Shown here: positions 1-15,200 of the stretch, piece after piece
Layout of the letters: each line of letters starts with the position of its first letter
Numbering within the stretch: the first letter of the stretch is position 1
Source: Hippasteria phrygiana
Taxonomy: Eukaryota > Echinodermata > Asteroidea > Valvatida > Goniasteridae
NCBI GenBank assembly: GCA_037893225.1
Contig: JAZGUH010000022.1
Location: 1,426,001-1,490,000 of the forward strand
Reading direction: 5' to 3'
DNA: 64,000 nt
Position numbers and translations under genes: made by a program
The notes under the pieces: generated by a model
Database searches by the model: none
Seen by the model: only the letters and a program-made list of their open reading frames with translations
What the model was told of the DNA's origin: nothing

Positions 1-188
1 TAGACATTTTGTTTGTTTCTTGATCAGTTGTTTGCATGTTATTCTTTGGCAATCGGTTTTCATTTCTAATGAAATGTTGACTAAAAAGTAGCCAGATCGT
101 GTTCTTATATTTAAAGGGGGCAAACATGAAAATTAAAAGTTAAAACTGAACGTCTTAACTCCGAATCAGGTTCTGTTTCAATCGACAG

Positions 189-296
189 AATGCTACGAGC
201 CCAATGCCGACCATTGCGCGAATGGGGGTACTTTCAATTACCTGACCTGCAGCTGTGAATGCAAAGATGGCTGGACAGGCCGTCATTGCGACCAAG
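189..296 (+). CDS. Gene A exon: EGF-like module 1
   Basis: Phase 1-1 exon of 108 nt between a 'cag' acceptor and 'g|gtaag' donor. It carries six cysteines with the ending CSCEC-KDGWTGRHC: C3, C4 and C5 are one residue apart, and the G-W-x-G-x-x-C end is typical of EGF. The intron to its left runs off the window, so further 5' exons are expected. Confidence 0.85.
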
Positions 297-3200
297 GTAA
301 GATAGATAAGATTTGAAGGTTTGCATGGTAAAGATAGCAATAAGATAAAAGATTTGCGTTAGCACCATGTGGCAACTCTCTTTTGTGAGTCTGTATGGTT
401 CTGAGAAGTACCGGGGGAACTCGGACAGTCTGCCCATCGTTGGGAGATAGGCAGAGTATAGGGGGCCTATTGTCCGAACGTTGCCACATGGTGCTACAGA
501 AACAATGATATCATTGGTTCTGAAACAATGATGAGTACACTAAAAGAAAAGAGTTTTGAGTTAGTAATTTATGGAAACTTGGGACAGAGAAATCAAGGGG
601 CGTGCCCCCCGCCCACAACAAATACCTCTTTCTGACGGCGACGTCATTAGCGGTAAAAGCACTGCGTGCCACGCCCCTTCAAACACATACACCATGCGTG
701 TTGTACACGGCTCCGAACTTGAAGGGTGTGGCCAGCATATTTTTTTGTTACCACAGATGACGTCTCGGCCACAAAGAGTTCCTTTTTAAGCAAGTAAACC
801 TGGCATCATAAGTTGTTTGACCATACATGGAGGAACAGTCGTTTTCATGTTTTCTTGATTTGTTCATACTTGACACCATTTGTATAGTGAGTAGGGAGGG
901 GTGGCCACTTGAATGCATTCTACAGGTTTTATTTATTTATATTTATTTATTTATTTATTTATTATTTTTGAGGGGGGGGGTGGGGGGGGGGGGGTTACAG
1001 GAGATGAGGAGAAACATGAATATTGATAAATTAATTTTAACAAATCCTTTATTACCCCTCTTCCGCAAAAAAGCAACGTTTAATAAAGCGTTCGAGAAAG
1101 ACTGGGATTGCGGGTAACCCCATGTGAAATAAATATCTTCTAGGAAGATGTGTGGTTCTGAAAAGAGTTACACACTCACCCCGGTTCTTTTCAGAACCAC
1201 ACTTCTTCCTAGAAGAGATTTATTTCACATGGTGTTACCCGCAATCTCAGTCTTTCTCGTATCGCACCCACCATGCAAAGCTTCAAATCGTATTGAATAA
1301 AGTGTTGTTCATTGTAATTGTGTGTACGATATTGGGTATGTCGATTGTAAAGCAAATCAGCGAAGCTATCAAGTGGAAATGAAAAATATTTCTCGCTGCC
1401 TATTTGTAAAGACATTTCCTGTTCCTGTCTTCTCACGCTACAGTGCCTGGAGAAGATTGCCCGAATCCCCCTACTCCGGACAACCCTGGATGTTCATGTA
1501 CCGGCAGCACGTGCACCTGTAACCCCGCATTCGATGGACCTATGTGCGACTGTAAGGGCCATTGCACTCTTCCATTGCACTCTTCCAGAAATTTTTCTTT
1601 TTTCAATTGCCATTTTTTTCTAGTAATACAAAAGTTACTCATAGAAAGAGACGTCAAAAGAACAAATCCGCCGGCGGTTTTGAGTAACGACTTCACAAAT
1701 TTCCAAATAGTGATGGACCACCAAAAATGATTTTCCTCAAGGTGGGATCTTTTTGTGTGTTTTACACCTTATTAGGAGGGTTGTGGCGTCAAAAATACAA
1801 AAAGAAATTGTTTGGCATATTTATTATTTATTTTTTTTATAAAAAATGCAATTTTATTAAGGAGCACGGAAATCACTTCTTTAATTAGAACTAAAAGAAT
1901 CATTTAGATCTGTAAAGGACCTGATGTCTCTGAATTGTGTTGTTTCCAGCATGTAAGCCGTGCCAAAATGGAGGGGAAAAACAGGATTCAAAAACATGTG
2001 TCTGCGATTGCCCCAGCTTCTTTGAGCCGCCATTGTGTTCAGGTAATTTTTTAAGGAGACAGACGGCCAATATTATGAATGCATGTTTTTACAAATTTCT
2101 AATTAAGTGCTGTTTGTTGCATGTTGTAGTTAAAACTCTTTTTCACAACTTAGAATTACAAGTTCATATTCTGTTTTATAGAAATTATTTCTACATTCAT
2201 TATTTGGAAATATATATGTTACGCATTGGCCATTGCAAGAGCCGTACTTGAAGTTATTGAACATCTTGAGCCTGCGACATGTTTAGATGAGGCTTATCTA
2301 AAATGGCATTTATTTTTCCCTCGACGGGTTGAGTCGAGTCAAAAGCGAAGTTCCTATCCAAATTATGTCATACTGATCCGCTTGGTTAACCACCATATTG
2401 AACTCATCTGTTAGACACGACAATAGAGTCATGATTACGACGGCCCATTACTTTGCCTATAGAAAACTCCTTTCCTGAAATTGACCAGCCTGTTATTCGG
2501 TGCATATAGTGCCGATACCAATTTCAATGAGCGTAACATACAGGGGCGGATCTAGGTTTTAACTAAGGGGGGGGGGGGGGGGGTGGGGGGGGGGGGTTTA
2601 CCTGAGGTGATTGGCCTACACACCCCAGCGTGCCGAATTTTCGACACCCGACACTGGTTATTTTATATATTTTTCTCAGCCCAAGGGGGGGGGGTTTAAA
2701 CCCCCAACCCCCCCCCCCCCCTCCCCGTAGATCCGCCACTGACATAAATGGCCATGTCTCAGGTACATCATACTAGGAGTTAATGAGGTTCTAATGGACA
2801 GTTTTGACGCTATTTAATTTTAAAAGTGTCTTTTTACACCTATTACATTTCCTAAACACGTTTATTTGCCATGTGTTTAGTAGTTCAACTGAGTCATTGC
2901 AGCATATGAATCAGAAAATTAAACACCTCTGTTTAGCCATCGAGAAAATTACTGTTTTGCAATTTGGTTTTGCTACAGAATGTGACATAACTCAAACATG
3001 CGGCAATGGCGGTTCATTTGATGAAGCCACGTGCACTTGTCAATGCGCAGACGGGTTTGGTGGAAGCAACTGTAATATGGGTAAGCTTTTTATTCACTTG
3101 CTTAACGAATGGGTTTAGAAGATCTGTAAACAAGCTGAGCCATTCACATCATTCTTCAGGAAAAAACGACAGGACCAAGCCCGGACTATAGCAAACCCAA

Positions 3201-6200
3201 TCTAGCACCCCATGGAATTATTCACAAAATGTGGCACCAGCAAGCGAAATCAGACATAAGTTGGGAATTTTGAAAATTGAGATTTCCATTCCATAATAAA
3301 ATATATAATGTAAGCTTTGTAATAGTGACATAATTACTGTTATACGATAGTTTGGTTTTCGAATAGAGCCGAAAATTCAGCATTGAGAATGGAAAATAAT
3401 ACGCAGTTTGCACGATTTTTTCGGAAGTACGCCAGACTAAAATGTCAAATTGTACACATTTAATGGTCTCAACACAAAAGCAAACCGGGTATTTTGAATA
3501 AACAATGCTTTAAAGAGGAACTAAAACGGCAATTTTGTTTTGACTTTTTGGACTTTTCCGACAGTTTAAATACTCTTTTAACTGATGGAGATTAGTTTGC
3601 AGACGAGAGGAATTTTTTTATTTAAAAAAAAAGAGTTGTTATTCTGAACCATTTATCCTGTTTCGCGAAAGCTCATTATGTATGTTAAATGTATGTACGT
3701 GACCCCGTGACGTACACGTGTAGAGTCGGTTGATGCTACAGCCAAACACTATGCATGTACGTACGTGGAGTTGATGCTGTTGAAGAGTTTTTGTCGACCT
3801 AACTCCTCCGTTTCCCCGTCTATTTTGTCTAATTTTGATATTATTTCAGTATGAGCATGGTTCTGAGATAATCATTATGCCTCGATCGTGTGTAGTTGGG
3901 GGTTGCACGAGGAACAGCGACAAAAACCCTGACCTAACCTTACTGCGATTCCCAGTGCTGAATGGAGCTCAAAGGCGACAGTGGGTCCGCTTTGTAGACA
4001 ATACAATATCTGATTTTGGGCTGTCGAAATGGTCGAAAATATGTGCAGAACATTTCGCCAAAGACTGTAAGATGATAGTGTTAGTATGAAAACTCAGCTG
4101 GGTTTGAAGGCACAATTCAGTTTGAAGGCTGGACCTATTTCAACTCGAGGCACCGAGCATTCCAATCGTGCCCCGGACTCACGCGCACCACCGCGATGAC
4201 GTTGCCTGCGGTTGCCGTCTTGAGCAGCCAGAGCCCCGGCCGTCTCCCTGTCCACGCTCGCTTGACTCAACATGCATTGTACACGCACGGTACCGCATGC
4301 GCTGCATGCGATTGAGTCTGGTACCTTATACCATGGTATGACTAATAACTAGCTTTTCAGCAAGAACAAGCCGACAACCCCAATTCTAAATGTGTCTCAC
4401 AAAGATGTCAACACTTTAAAATATGTTTATCGTAGTGTTACTCCTGAATCATGAGCAAAAAGCACAGCAAGTAATACTAGCCTTAGACAAAACAATACGT
4501 ACAGACTCTACGTAAAACATTGTCGTATAATACAGTGACGTCATATGTTTCTACACGTATACGTCAATACTCGCGCGATACGGCACACAGTTGACCTCGG
4601 CCTTTTCTGAATCGAGTCAAAGTGGCTCAGAAAGAAAAGGCTTAAAAAACATTTGTTTTCTATTTTTCAGTATCATGAAACTTGTTACATTAGTTTTGGG
4701 GAGGCATAAACTTTCAGATAAGTCATAAAAGTCAAAAAAAAAATTGCCGTTTTAGTTCCTCTTTAAACTATAGTATTTTGACAACAATGATGTTCATGCA
4801 AACTGCAATTAATAAAAAATTGATCATGCGACTTATGTACAATTTCCCTTGCGGATGCCAAAAATATAAAAGGCGACCTTTTGGTCCTGCCGGATGTGGT
4901 GTTAAGCACTTTTGCTCGAGGGAAAAAAACCAGACTTACTCGGGCAAGACTCGAACCCTCGACCTCCTGCTTACTATAGGGCAGACGTCTTAACCACCCA
5001 ACCACCAAACTTAGCGGGGTCGGCTACAGTGGCGTATCTAGCGGGGGGAAGGGGGGTGGCAACTCCCCCCCCCCGGCGGCATTTGAGGCGTCATAAAAAA
5101 ACAAAAGGAAATAGTCTTTTTGCGACGGTTTTAAGACGGTTCAGACCTTGTTGGCCCTCCCTGGCACAAAAAGCTGGATACGCTATACTGGTCGGCTAGC
5201 AGATTCGGCTGGATACCAATCCGTGGATTATGGGAAGGGCAACAGTCATCTGATTTGTATCACCCCAACTCAAATTCATTTTTACATAAATACTTTTCCA
5301 AAGGACTGTTTGTGGCTAAAGTTGTGACTGCAGCATAATTTAGTTCATCTTTAGTGTATTGAAATGTAGGCCATGCATTGCTACGAAATTTGTGATCAGG
5401 GCCAATGGTGTAGCACGGGGGAGGTTCCAACCAACCCCCTTGACCATACAAAAATGGAAAAGGGAAAGAAAAAGAGTAAGAAAATAATGGGGGGTAGGCA
5501 AGGAAAGCAAAGCCAGTGAAATATCCGGGAGGGAGAAACCCCAGTCGTGTATGCATTGCTGCTAATAGTATAATTCATGTTGGAAGAAGTGGCACCACCA
5601 ACGTCAGAAAGAGTCCTACCCCAAACCGCTTTTCTAATTATTCTGGTGGGGAAGTAAACAAAATTCCACCGAAACCGCCACAATGACTTACGGGTCACAG
5701 TTATCTTGATTCTGAAAGGAAAAAAATGCAATTTCAGCGAACGGCATGTCATCCTAAATCTTTCAGAACCCAAGGTGATTTGAATCATCCTTTCAGAAAT
5801 CGTTGTTTGAAAACATGAAGAATATCTTTGATATGTGTAATCCAGGTCCGAACTTTAAATTCAAATGCCCACGGGACATCATTAAGCAGCCGGATTTGGA
5901 GCAAGGGACATCGGGAACCGTTGTCTCCTGGGATAAACCCACCGAGACCGGTAAACAGGTTGAATGCAACCCGTCGAGCGGCAGTCGGTTTCAGGAGGGT
6001 ACCACGTTGGTGAATTGCACGACAGACGATAACACGCCTGACTCGTTCTGTACATTCAATGTTCACGTCGGTAGGTACACGAGTGCAAAAACTGGGGTGG
6101 TAGATTTTTAACACCAAATGCATTTCAATCTGGTCACCACACTGACCAACACTGACCAAGTGTTGAAGTTAGTGTTAAAATAACACCAGCAACTGGATTT

Positions 6201-9200
6201 ACTACCGGGTGGATGATATTATGTATTTAGAATGTTTTTTAAAGAATCTTTACAGCGTAAAATACCCTTTCCCAAAACAGAATTAGGTGACACTATTTTC
6301 AGTGTGCTTTTTTATTCCTACAATTGAACACTAAGGAATACTTGGTGTTTGGTTTGATGGTAATCTCAATTCTGGAACTGGAGTTAATGAATTCCGAAAT
6401 CCTAACCCAAAATAAACACCGAGGAAGGGTTGCCGACGGTGTACATTCTAACATCGCAGTGTTTGCTGTGTAAGTGATGGCGGTGCAATGACCAGATTCG
6501 CATTATCAACTGACGTCCAGTTTGTGAATAATTCAATCCCCTGAAGAGAGCTTTTCCTGTATTTAAAACACAAAAATATTCTGGAGAAAAAAAAAGAGAA
6601 TATTTGAAAGGACAATAACAATTCAACAATATCTCTTTAAAGCGATGTAAAGGGTTTTCTGTTTTTTTAAAGAATATTTTTGTACTTAAAATCGTTAAAG
6701 TTCTCTCCCCGAAAAATAGGCAAAAGACAGTCAAAATGTGCCAAATCTAAACCTTATCCGTTTTCTGGCAATTATAATGACATCGAGAACGCTCGAGAGT
6801 TTGGTTAAAAAAATAACTCCCGGGCATCGACTAATGGTGTTTCAGTATGTGTAGTGACTAGTTTTTCGTTTTCTCACTGCTTTTTTTATTTTTTTATTTA
6901 AAGCTTGATAAAGTGATTACACAACTAGCCCATACACGATTCATGCAGAATGAGATAAAGGTGAAATGGAAGTTATGATCCAAACACGCGATCAAGCCTG
7001 AAACTTTATGGCAAGGTTTTTTCCCGGGCCGCAAACTGCAAAAGTGCTTGAATTCAGACAGCCCTTGTTGGTCTTGGTACAGAAGAATATTAGGTACTGC
7101 ACAACATAATGATACTTCCCAACCCCCCGCAGACAAATGAAACACCAAAATGTACCCTTTTTTTTATTGAAGTCACACAATAGAGGCCTAAAAGCCACTC
7201 TAGGAAAAGTTACAATCAGAGGTGGTAGGATTGGCGACATTTTAAACTGCCAACCCTACCACCTTTACGGTTTTCCTGGGCGCGGATTTATAGGGGTGTG
7301 CATTTACGTGTAGTACGGGAATTGGGTACTCGATTGAAAACAAGCACGGGTACCCAGATAGTCTATCCCAAAAATTTAAATCTCGGAAATTGCTGTTCAT
7401 ATTGTTCGTATAGGTCCGCACGTTAATACTACCATATCGATGCATCAATACAGCAAGATGCAAGTGTGTACAGAGAGCTCTATATTTACGGTGTAAATTG
7501 CATTTTCGCAAACATTGTTTTTACATGTACCCTGGTTTTCATTTTGAAAATTCCCCACAAATGTTAGTAAGTAATATGTTAATTCTGTTACGGGTACTCG
7601 ATTCCATAATCTGGAACCGGTTCCTGGCATTACGGTCGGTTATTTAAATCGATGATAATTCTTCAACAGATTTCAGAGAATTTATCCCAGTTTTTAGACC
7701 TATATAGACCCAGGCGTGGTAGTTCTCAAAAGTCACTTTTTTGGTATTTCATGGCAGAAATAATTTTGATTATTACAATACGCAATCTACATAAAAATAA
7801 AAAATGAGGCAGACTTCTCTCGGCAATCAACAACATCTTTAAGTAATCTGCCTGTATTTCTACTCAGATGGGAGACCGCCTCTGGTCAATTGCCCCTCAG
7901 ACATAGACCCCTACCATCGGAGATGGAAGGACACTGCCGTAGTGGCATGGGGAAGCGTGACCGGAGAAGACGAAGTGTCAGGTACCGTCCCTGCCACTTG
8001 CACGCCACCGAGTGGTACCGAGTTCAGTGGCACGGGCAATACCGTGGTGTGCACAGCGTTTGACGAGGCTATGAATCTGGGATCATGTACCTTCTCCGTG
8101 GGGGTATACTTGCGGGGTGAGTGAATGGTTGCTGATTGGACATTGGAAAATATTTTGTGCTATTCATCTTTGGTGTTGGTTATGCTGTCCTTAAGTTGCC
8201 ATATCCGTGCTTCTTAGGCATGGCACCCGAAAACGTATTACGAATTGAATTACTAAATTTCTAATTAGTAATTTACGATACAGAAGTGATTCACTTTCTG
8301 GTGAGACAATGAACGAAACACCACCTAAGTTTTGTTATCAAATAATTATACTTATTTAGAATTATTTACGGACCGCCAATTATTCATTTCGGACATGGAG
8401 TATCTTCTGTTAAATGAGGCGCAACGCCAGGGCGTGTTGAAAGCCCTTTTGTTTACCTTATCAGGGCCTGGAATTGCACCAAACAAATAGTGTTGATTAA
8501 GGCCATTCTATTCCTCAAAAACACGTTGGAAAAAGTAGGCAATTTGAAGGAGCAATTTCGATATAACATGACAAGTCGGGTTCGTTAATATATTAATTCT
8601 CTATCGGGAAAACTTGATTTTACCGTTTCTGTCAAATCTTCCAAACTGTATTAATTTGGAGGACCTTTCAGAAACATGGAAATTGAGTTATATTCCGCCT
8701 TGTGGTCACGCCTGACGGCCTATTCTTCACGGACCTGATTTAGAAATAATAAGCGGTAAATAGTTATAGAAAAATATAGGGACACGCGTTACGTAATTGG
8801 GTTTTGCTCGAATCGCTTTTGACATGTTGGCTTTTTATATAATTAATATCAGGGAACACACAGCGATTTCCCACAACGATTAGCTGCGCAAAGTGTACTG
8901 GTAGTGCCAGGTGCAGTTACGATGAGAACAACGATGAATACACTTGCTACTGCCCAAGTGGTTACACAGAAACTGCCGACGGGGATTGTGAAGGTATGTT
9001 ATAGGCTGTTTTAATACAGATGTTTGCTCTTCAGCTTCGTAGGGATATAGTTATGTAAAAATTTTGAGTAATATAGAGCGTGCAAGGCTTGCGAATTCAC
9101 GATCGCTTTTTTATCGCTTGGACGTCTTGGTTCCAAACATTGACTAGTCTAGCGACGGACTCTTTAGTCTGTCTGTAACCTATAGCAAAGTGAATGATGC

Positions 9201-12200
9201 ATTGATTGGAAGTTGAGGGCATTTCTGTTATTTTCAATTTGGTAATCAATTGAACATTTGGCTATAATATGTTTATATAAAAAAAAAAAAAATTGAAATG
9301 CCGATTTTTATAAAACCGACTCGGCACTCTTTATACATTGTGTCCGGAAGTACCGTCTTCTTGGCAAATCTCTTTGGATTGTGATGCCAAACTACACGCT
9401 CTATTCCCGAAGACTTAAATGTCTTAAGCACGCCCCAAACGTCATATTTTTGCTATGACAAATTCAAATCCCCAAATACATTAATTTGTTGCACTTGTTT
9501 TTGGAGAAAGTGTCTGACTTCAATTGATGTAGGCCACAGATCACATGAAGTATACTAACATTTGATAGTCTCGACAATGCAAGAACTATGGCGTTAAATT
9601 AACACCCTGTGGTATCTATATTGGACGAAGGTTTGGTGTAGATACCACATGGTGTTAACTTAACACCGCAGTCTAAATATGAGCAACATAATATAAAACG
9701 CCACATAAAAATTTAAATCGCAAGCTGTCATATTATGCGCCTGCACATTAGACTAGCTCCTGGTCCCTCCATTCTGACTGCGATTATGGGGATCGGGAGC
9801 GGGTAGCGCTAGCACAGCATAAACCAGAAATACACAGGGATGTAGTCGAGTCCCTGCAAGTCCATCACAAGCACTCCAGTCACAATTCCAATCACAAGCT
9901 ATTCAAATGAGCTTTGACAAAGGCATTCCTTTGTCATTGTTCATCCAGTTTCTTGGGATCGGCTTTATGAAAGGACTTCTGACTGGACTTGCGAAAGGAC
10001 TTGTGAAAGGACTTGCAGGGACTCGACTACAGCTCTGGAAATACATTACGCTGTTTTAACCTCTGCAGAAACTTTCCCAGATACTTGTGTAAGTTCAAAA
10101 TAATTTTCTTTATGATTTGAACTTAATTACCACGATGATACAGCATCATAAAAAATGGAAAAGTATGACAGCACTTGCGCACACCAGGACCAACCAAAAG
10201 CGCTATACTTGAACTATACCACCGGCCCCAATATTTGGGGGCGGGAAAAGTCTACCTGTATACGTATTTCGTTTTTTTTCGGCTATATTCGTCCTTGTGC
10301 ACAAATTTAACTCTGGTGCTTGCGGCACTTACAATGAGCAAAATATCCCTATATTGGCATCATTTCAAGTACCGCATGTTCCGCATGTTTATTTAAATTT
10401 GCAAAAAAAAATATTTTAGTTATAGGCTTAAGCGCGGAAGAATTCTTTATAAAACTCCGTGGCGCTTCCGTAGTTTTTCTTCTTCTTGAAAATGAAGTAA
10501 TGATGCCAGTGTCCATATAACAAGAACTCGCTTTTTGATTTCGATAAAAGTCAGGAGGGCCTGTCCTTTCAATCCTATAGCAGAATCTTGATAAAGATTC
10601 GGCTGAGATAGAAACGTCGTTCCCTCCTCGCTTTTATCAAGCATAGGCCTACATGTATTTCAAGTCATTCAACAAAACACAGCAGTATGTTATTATTTCA
10701 TTTGGCCTTTTTTATTTGTTTACAATACCAGATATTGATGAGTGTATGGGAGATAACGACTGCAGCCCCAACGCTGTTTGCTATAACACTGATGGCAGCT
10801 ACCAATGCGAGTGCGCCATTGGATTCTATGGGTCTGGTACCAGCTGTAGGGGTACGGAAATGAGGTCACACACGCGTGTTTATGGTGCACACGTAGGACT
10901 TCCCTTTGTCCTTCTGATCGCCTCTTTTGTTTTTACTTGACTTTTTTGCCACTGAGGATCGCTTATCAATCGAGGACCTCTTGTCCTAACATGTCATGCT
11001 TTTGTTCCCTGTCTTCGGTATACACCATAAACACGCATGTTTATAATCGTCTTTTTTTGTGGAAGTGCCGTGGCCTAGTGGTTTGTAGCATTGAATTCGT
11101 GGTCTGTGGGTAATTCCGCAAGTTGTGAGTTCGAGCACAGTCATGGGCTATAGTACTTCTACGCCTGATATGGGTAGAGGCACTATTAATGCCTTGCAGT
11201 GGACTAGTTACCCATCCCGACCCTATTCATACTGTGAAGAGATCAAATTATCTTTTCTTATTTCAGTGTGAGGGGCTGGTTCTTCCAGACTTTCCTATAC
11301 CTCGAGTGGCCTTTGGCCTTGTGATGGGCGATTTGCATAACAAAAATCAGCCCATTTGACATTACGTAACTCGTTGTTTTGCATGCATGCCATATTTTGG
11401 GCCAAAATGGGGACTGCATTGCAGGTTTTCAACCCAGATTTTCATTTGTACCGAAACGTATACCCCTATGTAGCTTTTATGTCTTTAAAAATGCACCAAA
11501 AAATGCAACAATGAAAATTAGCAGTTAATTTGAATTGCTATATCTTTTTTCCCTAAAAATCAAACACTTTCTGAATGATTGTTTACTATTTATTGTAGGC
11601 ATGAAGGTGGAGAAAATGGGCGTGGAATTAACGTGGAATTAACGTGGAAAATTACACTTGTAATATGACTATGGTGAAGGGTTCAGTATGTAATCATTTT
11701 TTTAAATTCCTGATCGTTCTCTGTATTTTTGTCAATAGAGTATCCCTATGCGACGTATCCAGATATTCCCAATCCACCACCCGGTGAAAGTAAGTGTCTT
11801 ATTCACTCTCAAAATTAAATGTTTATTTCCGACAGGGAAACTGCACCTTTTCCATGCACTCTTACACACCCTGCTATTCTGAATCAGTGTAACAGACCAC
11901 AAAGAGTCCAACTGTTGAAATTCCTGGCAACTTCAAATTTCATTTTTAATGTTTGTTTGCAAAGATGAACTGTGTATAAAGTAAAGATTTTTTCTATTAC
12001 CTTAGGCGCATTTTGTCGATATCTTGGCAACACTTTTTGACGTAATTGACCTATCACCGTGAGTGAGTAAACGAATTAAATTTGAGAATCAAATGCTTCT
12101 AATACTCATCCAATTCCTCTCACAGTATACGCTCCCACGTAGGCCCTCTCTTACTCAAAATTTGTTTCACTGCTATTTTTCCTCCAGCACTCGAGAAAAA

Positions 12201-15200
12201 GATCGCTGTCGATGTAGCAATTGCAAGTGATTCCATGTTGGGATGCGACCCCGCTGGAAATGCAATGTCTGATAATTGTGATATTCTGATGACTGTGTTC
12301 ATGCAAAATGTAAGTACACAATTCACGAGTCTGTTTTCGTACCGGTATGCTTTACTGAACATGGACGAGCAAGGATTTCAAAACTGTAGGCGAATTGGGC
12401 GATCAAAAAATAAAGTTGATTTATATTAATCAGACAATGGTTTCTTCGTGAGGCATTTTAATGAGGGCATCAACAGTTACAAACAACATGACTTTTCCCG
12501 TCAATTTTGAATGGTGCATATATTTTACGAAGGCCTACCCCGGACGCCTTTTGATCAACTTCAATGTGTTTCGGTCCAGGGTGCATCACGTATGTTTCCT
12601 CCGCCAACTTAGTTTTGCTCAATGTCCAGATCTATCGACTGGGCGCCAGTTTACCTTTTGTGCTGTATAGGAAGTGACGTCAGATCAGTTTTTTTAAATG
12701 CTTATTTGTGTTTTGAATATAGGCATAATGGTGTTGCGTAATTTAATTGCACAGTAGCCTTTTGCAAGCAGTGATATTCGTTGGGTTTCTTTAATGCTGT
12801 CATAATTTTCATAAGATTCTTTGAAACCTGAGTTTTTACAAGAATGCGAATCCCATGGAAGTGAAGCTAACGACCAACTTGAAACCTTCCTGGTGATTAT
12901 TAGCGCACAATACTTTGTTGGGGTCACATTCACGAGTTCAAACCTGGGGTAGGCTTTGCTTTGATTCTGTAGCAGCAATTGATTACCCGGTAACTGATCC
13001 AGCGATCCCGGTGATATTCGAATAATGCATAAATCAATAGCTATTAATTATATCGATACCAATCACTGTAGAAAATGCCAAGAATCGATATTATCGATGC
13101 AATTTTGCATGGAATCAATTAATGTTACTTAAAAATAACAACCTTTGCATGCCTGATTTTTATACTCTGTGTCTTGGGAAACTTCTTTTTCACATATATT
13201 TCTGGGGTAGGCCTACATCTGATAGAAAACTCATATAAGAAATAATTTGAATGCTTTGTGTTGTCATACCGTTTGTACAGTATGTTGGCAACACGGCTAT
13301 AGTGGCATCCCGATGTTATCAATGGCTACGGCTCTTCACCGTAGCCCGACAATGGCAAAATTCGAAGTCGCAGCCACGAAAAACCCGATCCGGGCTACGG
13401 CTTATACTGTGCGAGTGCAGCATGAAAGCATGTGAATAAACTAATTTGATAAACGTGAACGGTGAACATACGTGGGTGACATTATTGATGACGTCTGAGA
13501 TTGTCAAGAAATTCTCGTAGTGTTGCACCTTTCTGTGTGCGTACATCCGCCATTCAAATGGCAATTATTGATTTACAGGTCATTTTGCGAATGGAGAGGT
13601 ATAACGATAACATTTCCCCCTATATTTCAGGCACGTGAAAAATACTTCGACTTTTCTCCTGCTCTCTTAAGAATTGAAAAGGACCAGAGTGACTTAGCGT
13701 AAGTTTTAATCAGGATCTTTGTCTTTCATTGAAAGCTTGGAACAATATAGTCACGTCTCCTATAAACGTCCTCTGTGGTTATGTGATCGACTCCACTAGA
13801 TCAGAAACTATTCAAAACACGAGACTTTTTCTATCTTCAGATCAATCAAAATAGTTATATCGTCTGTAAATCAGTTTACAACAACGTAAGCCTAACAAAT
13901 GTTGCATAATTGTGATGGAAGTAATTGGTTGCAGCCTACCCAGTCAAAAAAACGAGCCTTAAACACAGCTTTGATTCTGCCCCTCCCCCGCCCCCCCCCC
14001 CCCCCCCCCCCCCCCAAGGAGAGATACGAATGCTGTGCTTATTTTTGGTCTTTTTCTATCAATGACAATTGGAGAATACAGCTCACTGTAATGGCAGAAG
14101 AATCCTTTCAGCCCAAACTCAACAAACGAATATTCAGAACCATATGATTAACGTGTAAATGTTTTAGAAATATGATGCTTTTAAGTGGTACTTCCAAGGA
14201 GTTAGTAGCATTAGTTAGTATTAGTTTACCAAACTCTGTTTCGAAACACTATGTAAACCATGATCGTTGATAACTTAAATCCTGCGATGCACACGCTGCA
14301 TACCTTTCCGATTTCCTTTTGGCCCTACAGGCCTAACGTCCTAGACATGCATTCACTCGGGGTATACACTGTACTACAAAATATTATTCAATTCTCATAG
14401 GCCAGTGTAGTAATAGTACTGCATACTACAGTTTACTAATTTAAAAGTAGTATTTTGAAGTATTCAGTGACGTTATGGTTAATTGTCCACAACTCACAAT
14501 TTGAATTTCCAGACTCAATTTTTGTTGACAGGCAAGGCAGCATTCCCCACGTGGTGGTGTACGATTATTCCAGGCTTTCTGGGAGTCAGAGGGCCACCAC
14601 CGCCCAGGAGTTTTACGACGAAACGATGGGATCGAGTGTTACAGATGGAAAGATAGGAGGTTTAAAACTTGTGAGCGAGTGTGCTACCTGTAAACAGCCA
14701 ACGGGTAAGTAATCAGACGAATTTCACATGGACGGAAGTAGCACCGATCTGTGCACTTCTGGGTTTGAAAGCGGGGCTCATTGCTAAGTGGATAACTCAG
14801 TCTGTGGCGTTTATTTGTGTGCAATTTATACGCGTAAAAGCTTTTGAATTTTGAGAAGTTACTGATCGAGTCGTCTATAAATATAATCTATGCAGGTGAG
14901 TTATTTGAGAGTTGTTCTGTGAAATAGTTGAACATCATGCCGATTAAGAATGAATTTAAGAATGAATGACGATATTTGTAGTAATGGAACGGTACCGCTT
15001 GACCATGCTGACCGTGCACTATGCTGTCATTTCCCGTGATTTATGCAGGTTATAAATGGATTTTCTGAATAGCATGTGTTTGTTTAGCTAACACTCGATC
15101 GGAGCCTCGCTTTTAACCCAGAAGTGCACAGACGGGGCAAATTCGTCTATATTTACTACATGAAATTCCAAAAATTGTTCTTTTGAACCATTTTCATTGT

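Noticed and set aside
4930..5006. Functional tRNA gene on the - strand
   Set aside because: Boxes A and B are present but acceptor and anticodon stems do not pair; SINE-derived. The same applies near 28.0, 59.5 and 62.4 kb.
5396..5788. 130-codon - strand ORF
   Set aside because: No motif, crosses the intron just upstream of HYR exon 5846 and a T/C-rich tract; likely chance.
14511..14531. Upstream acceptor 'ttccag' for the gene A SEA exon
   Set aside because: It would put the exon in the wrong phase; the acceptor 21 bases later fits the preceding phase-2 donor and the gene B exon length.
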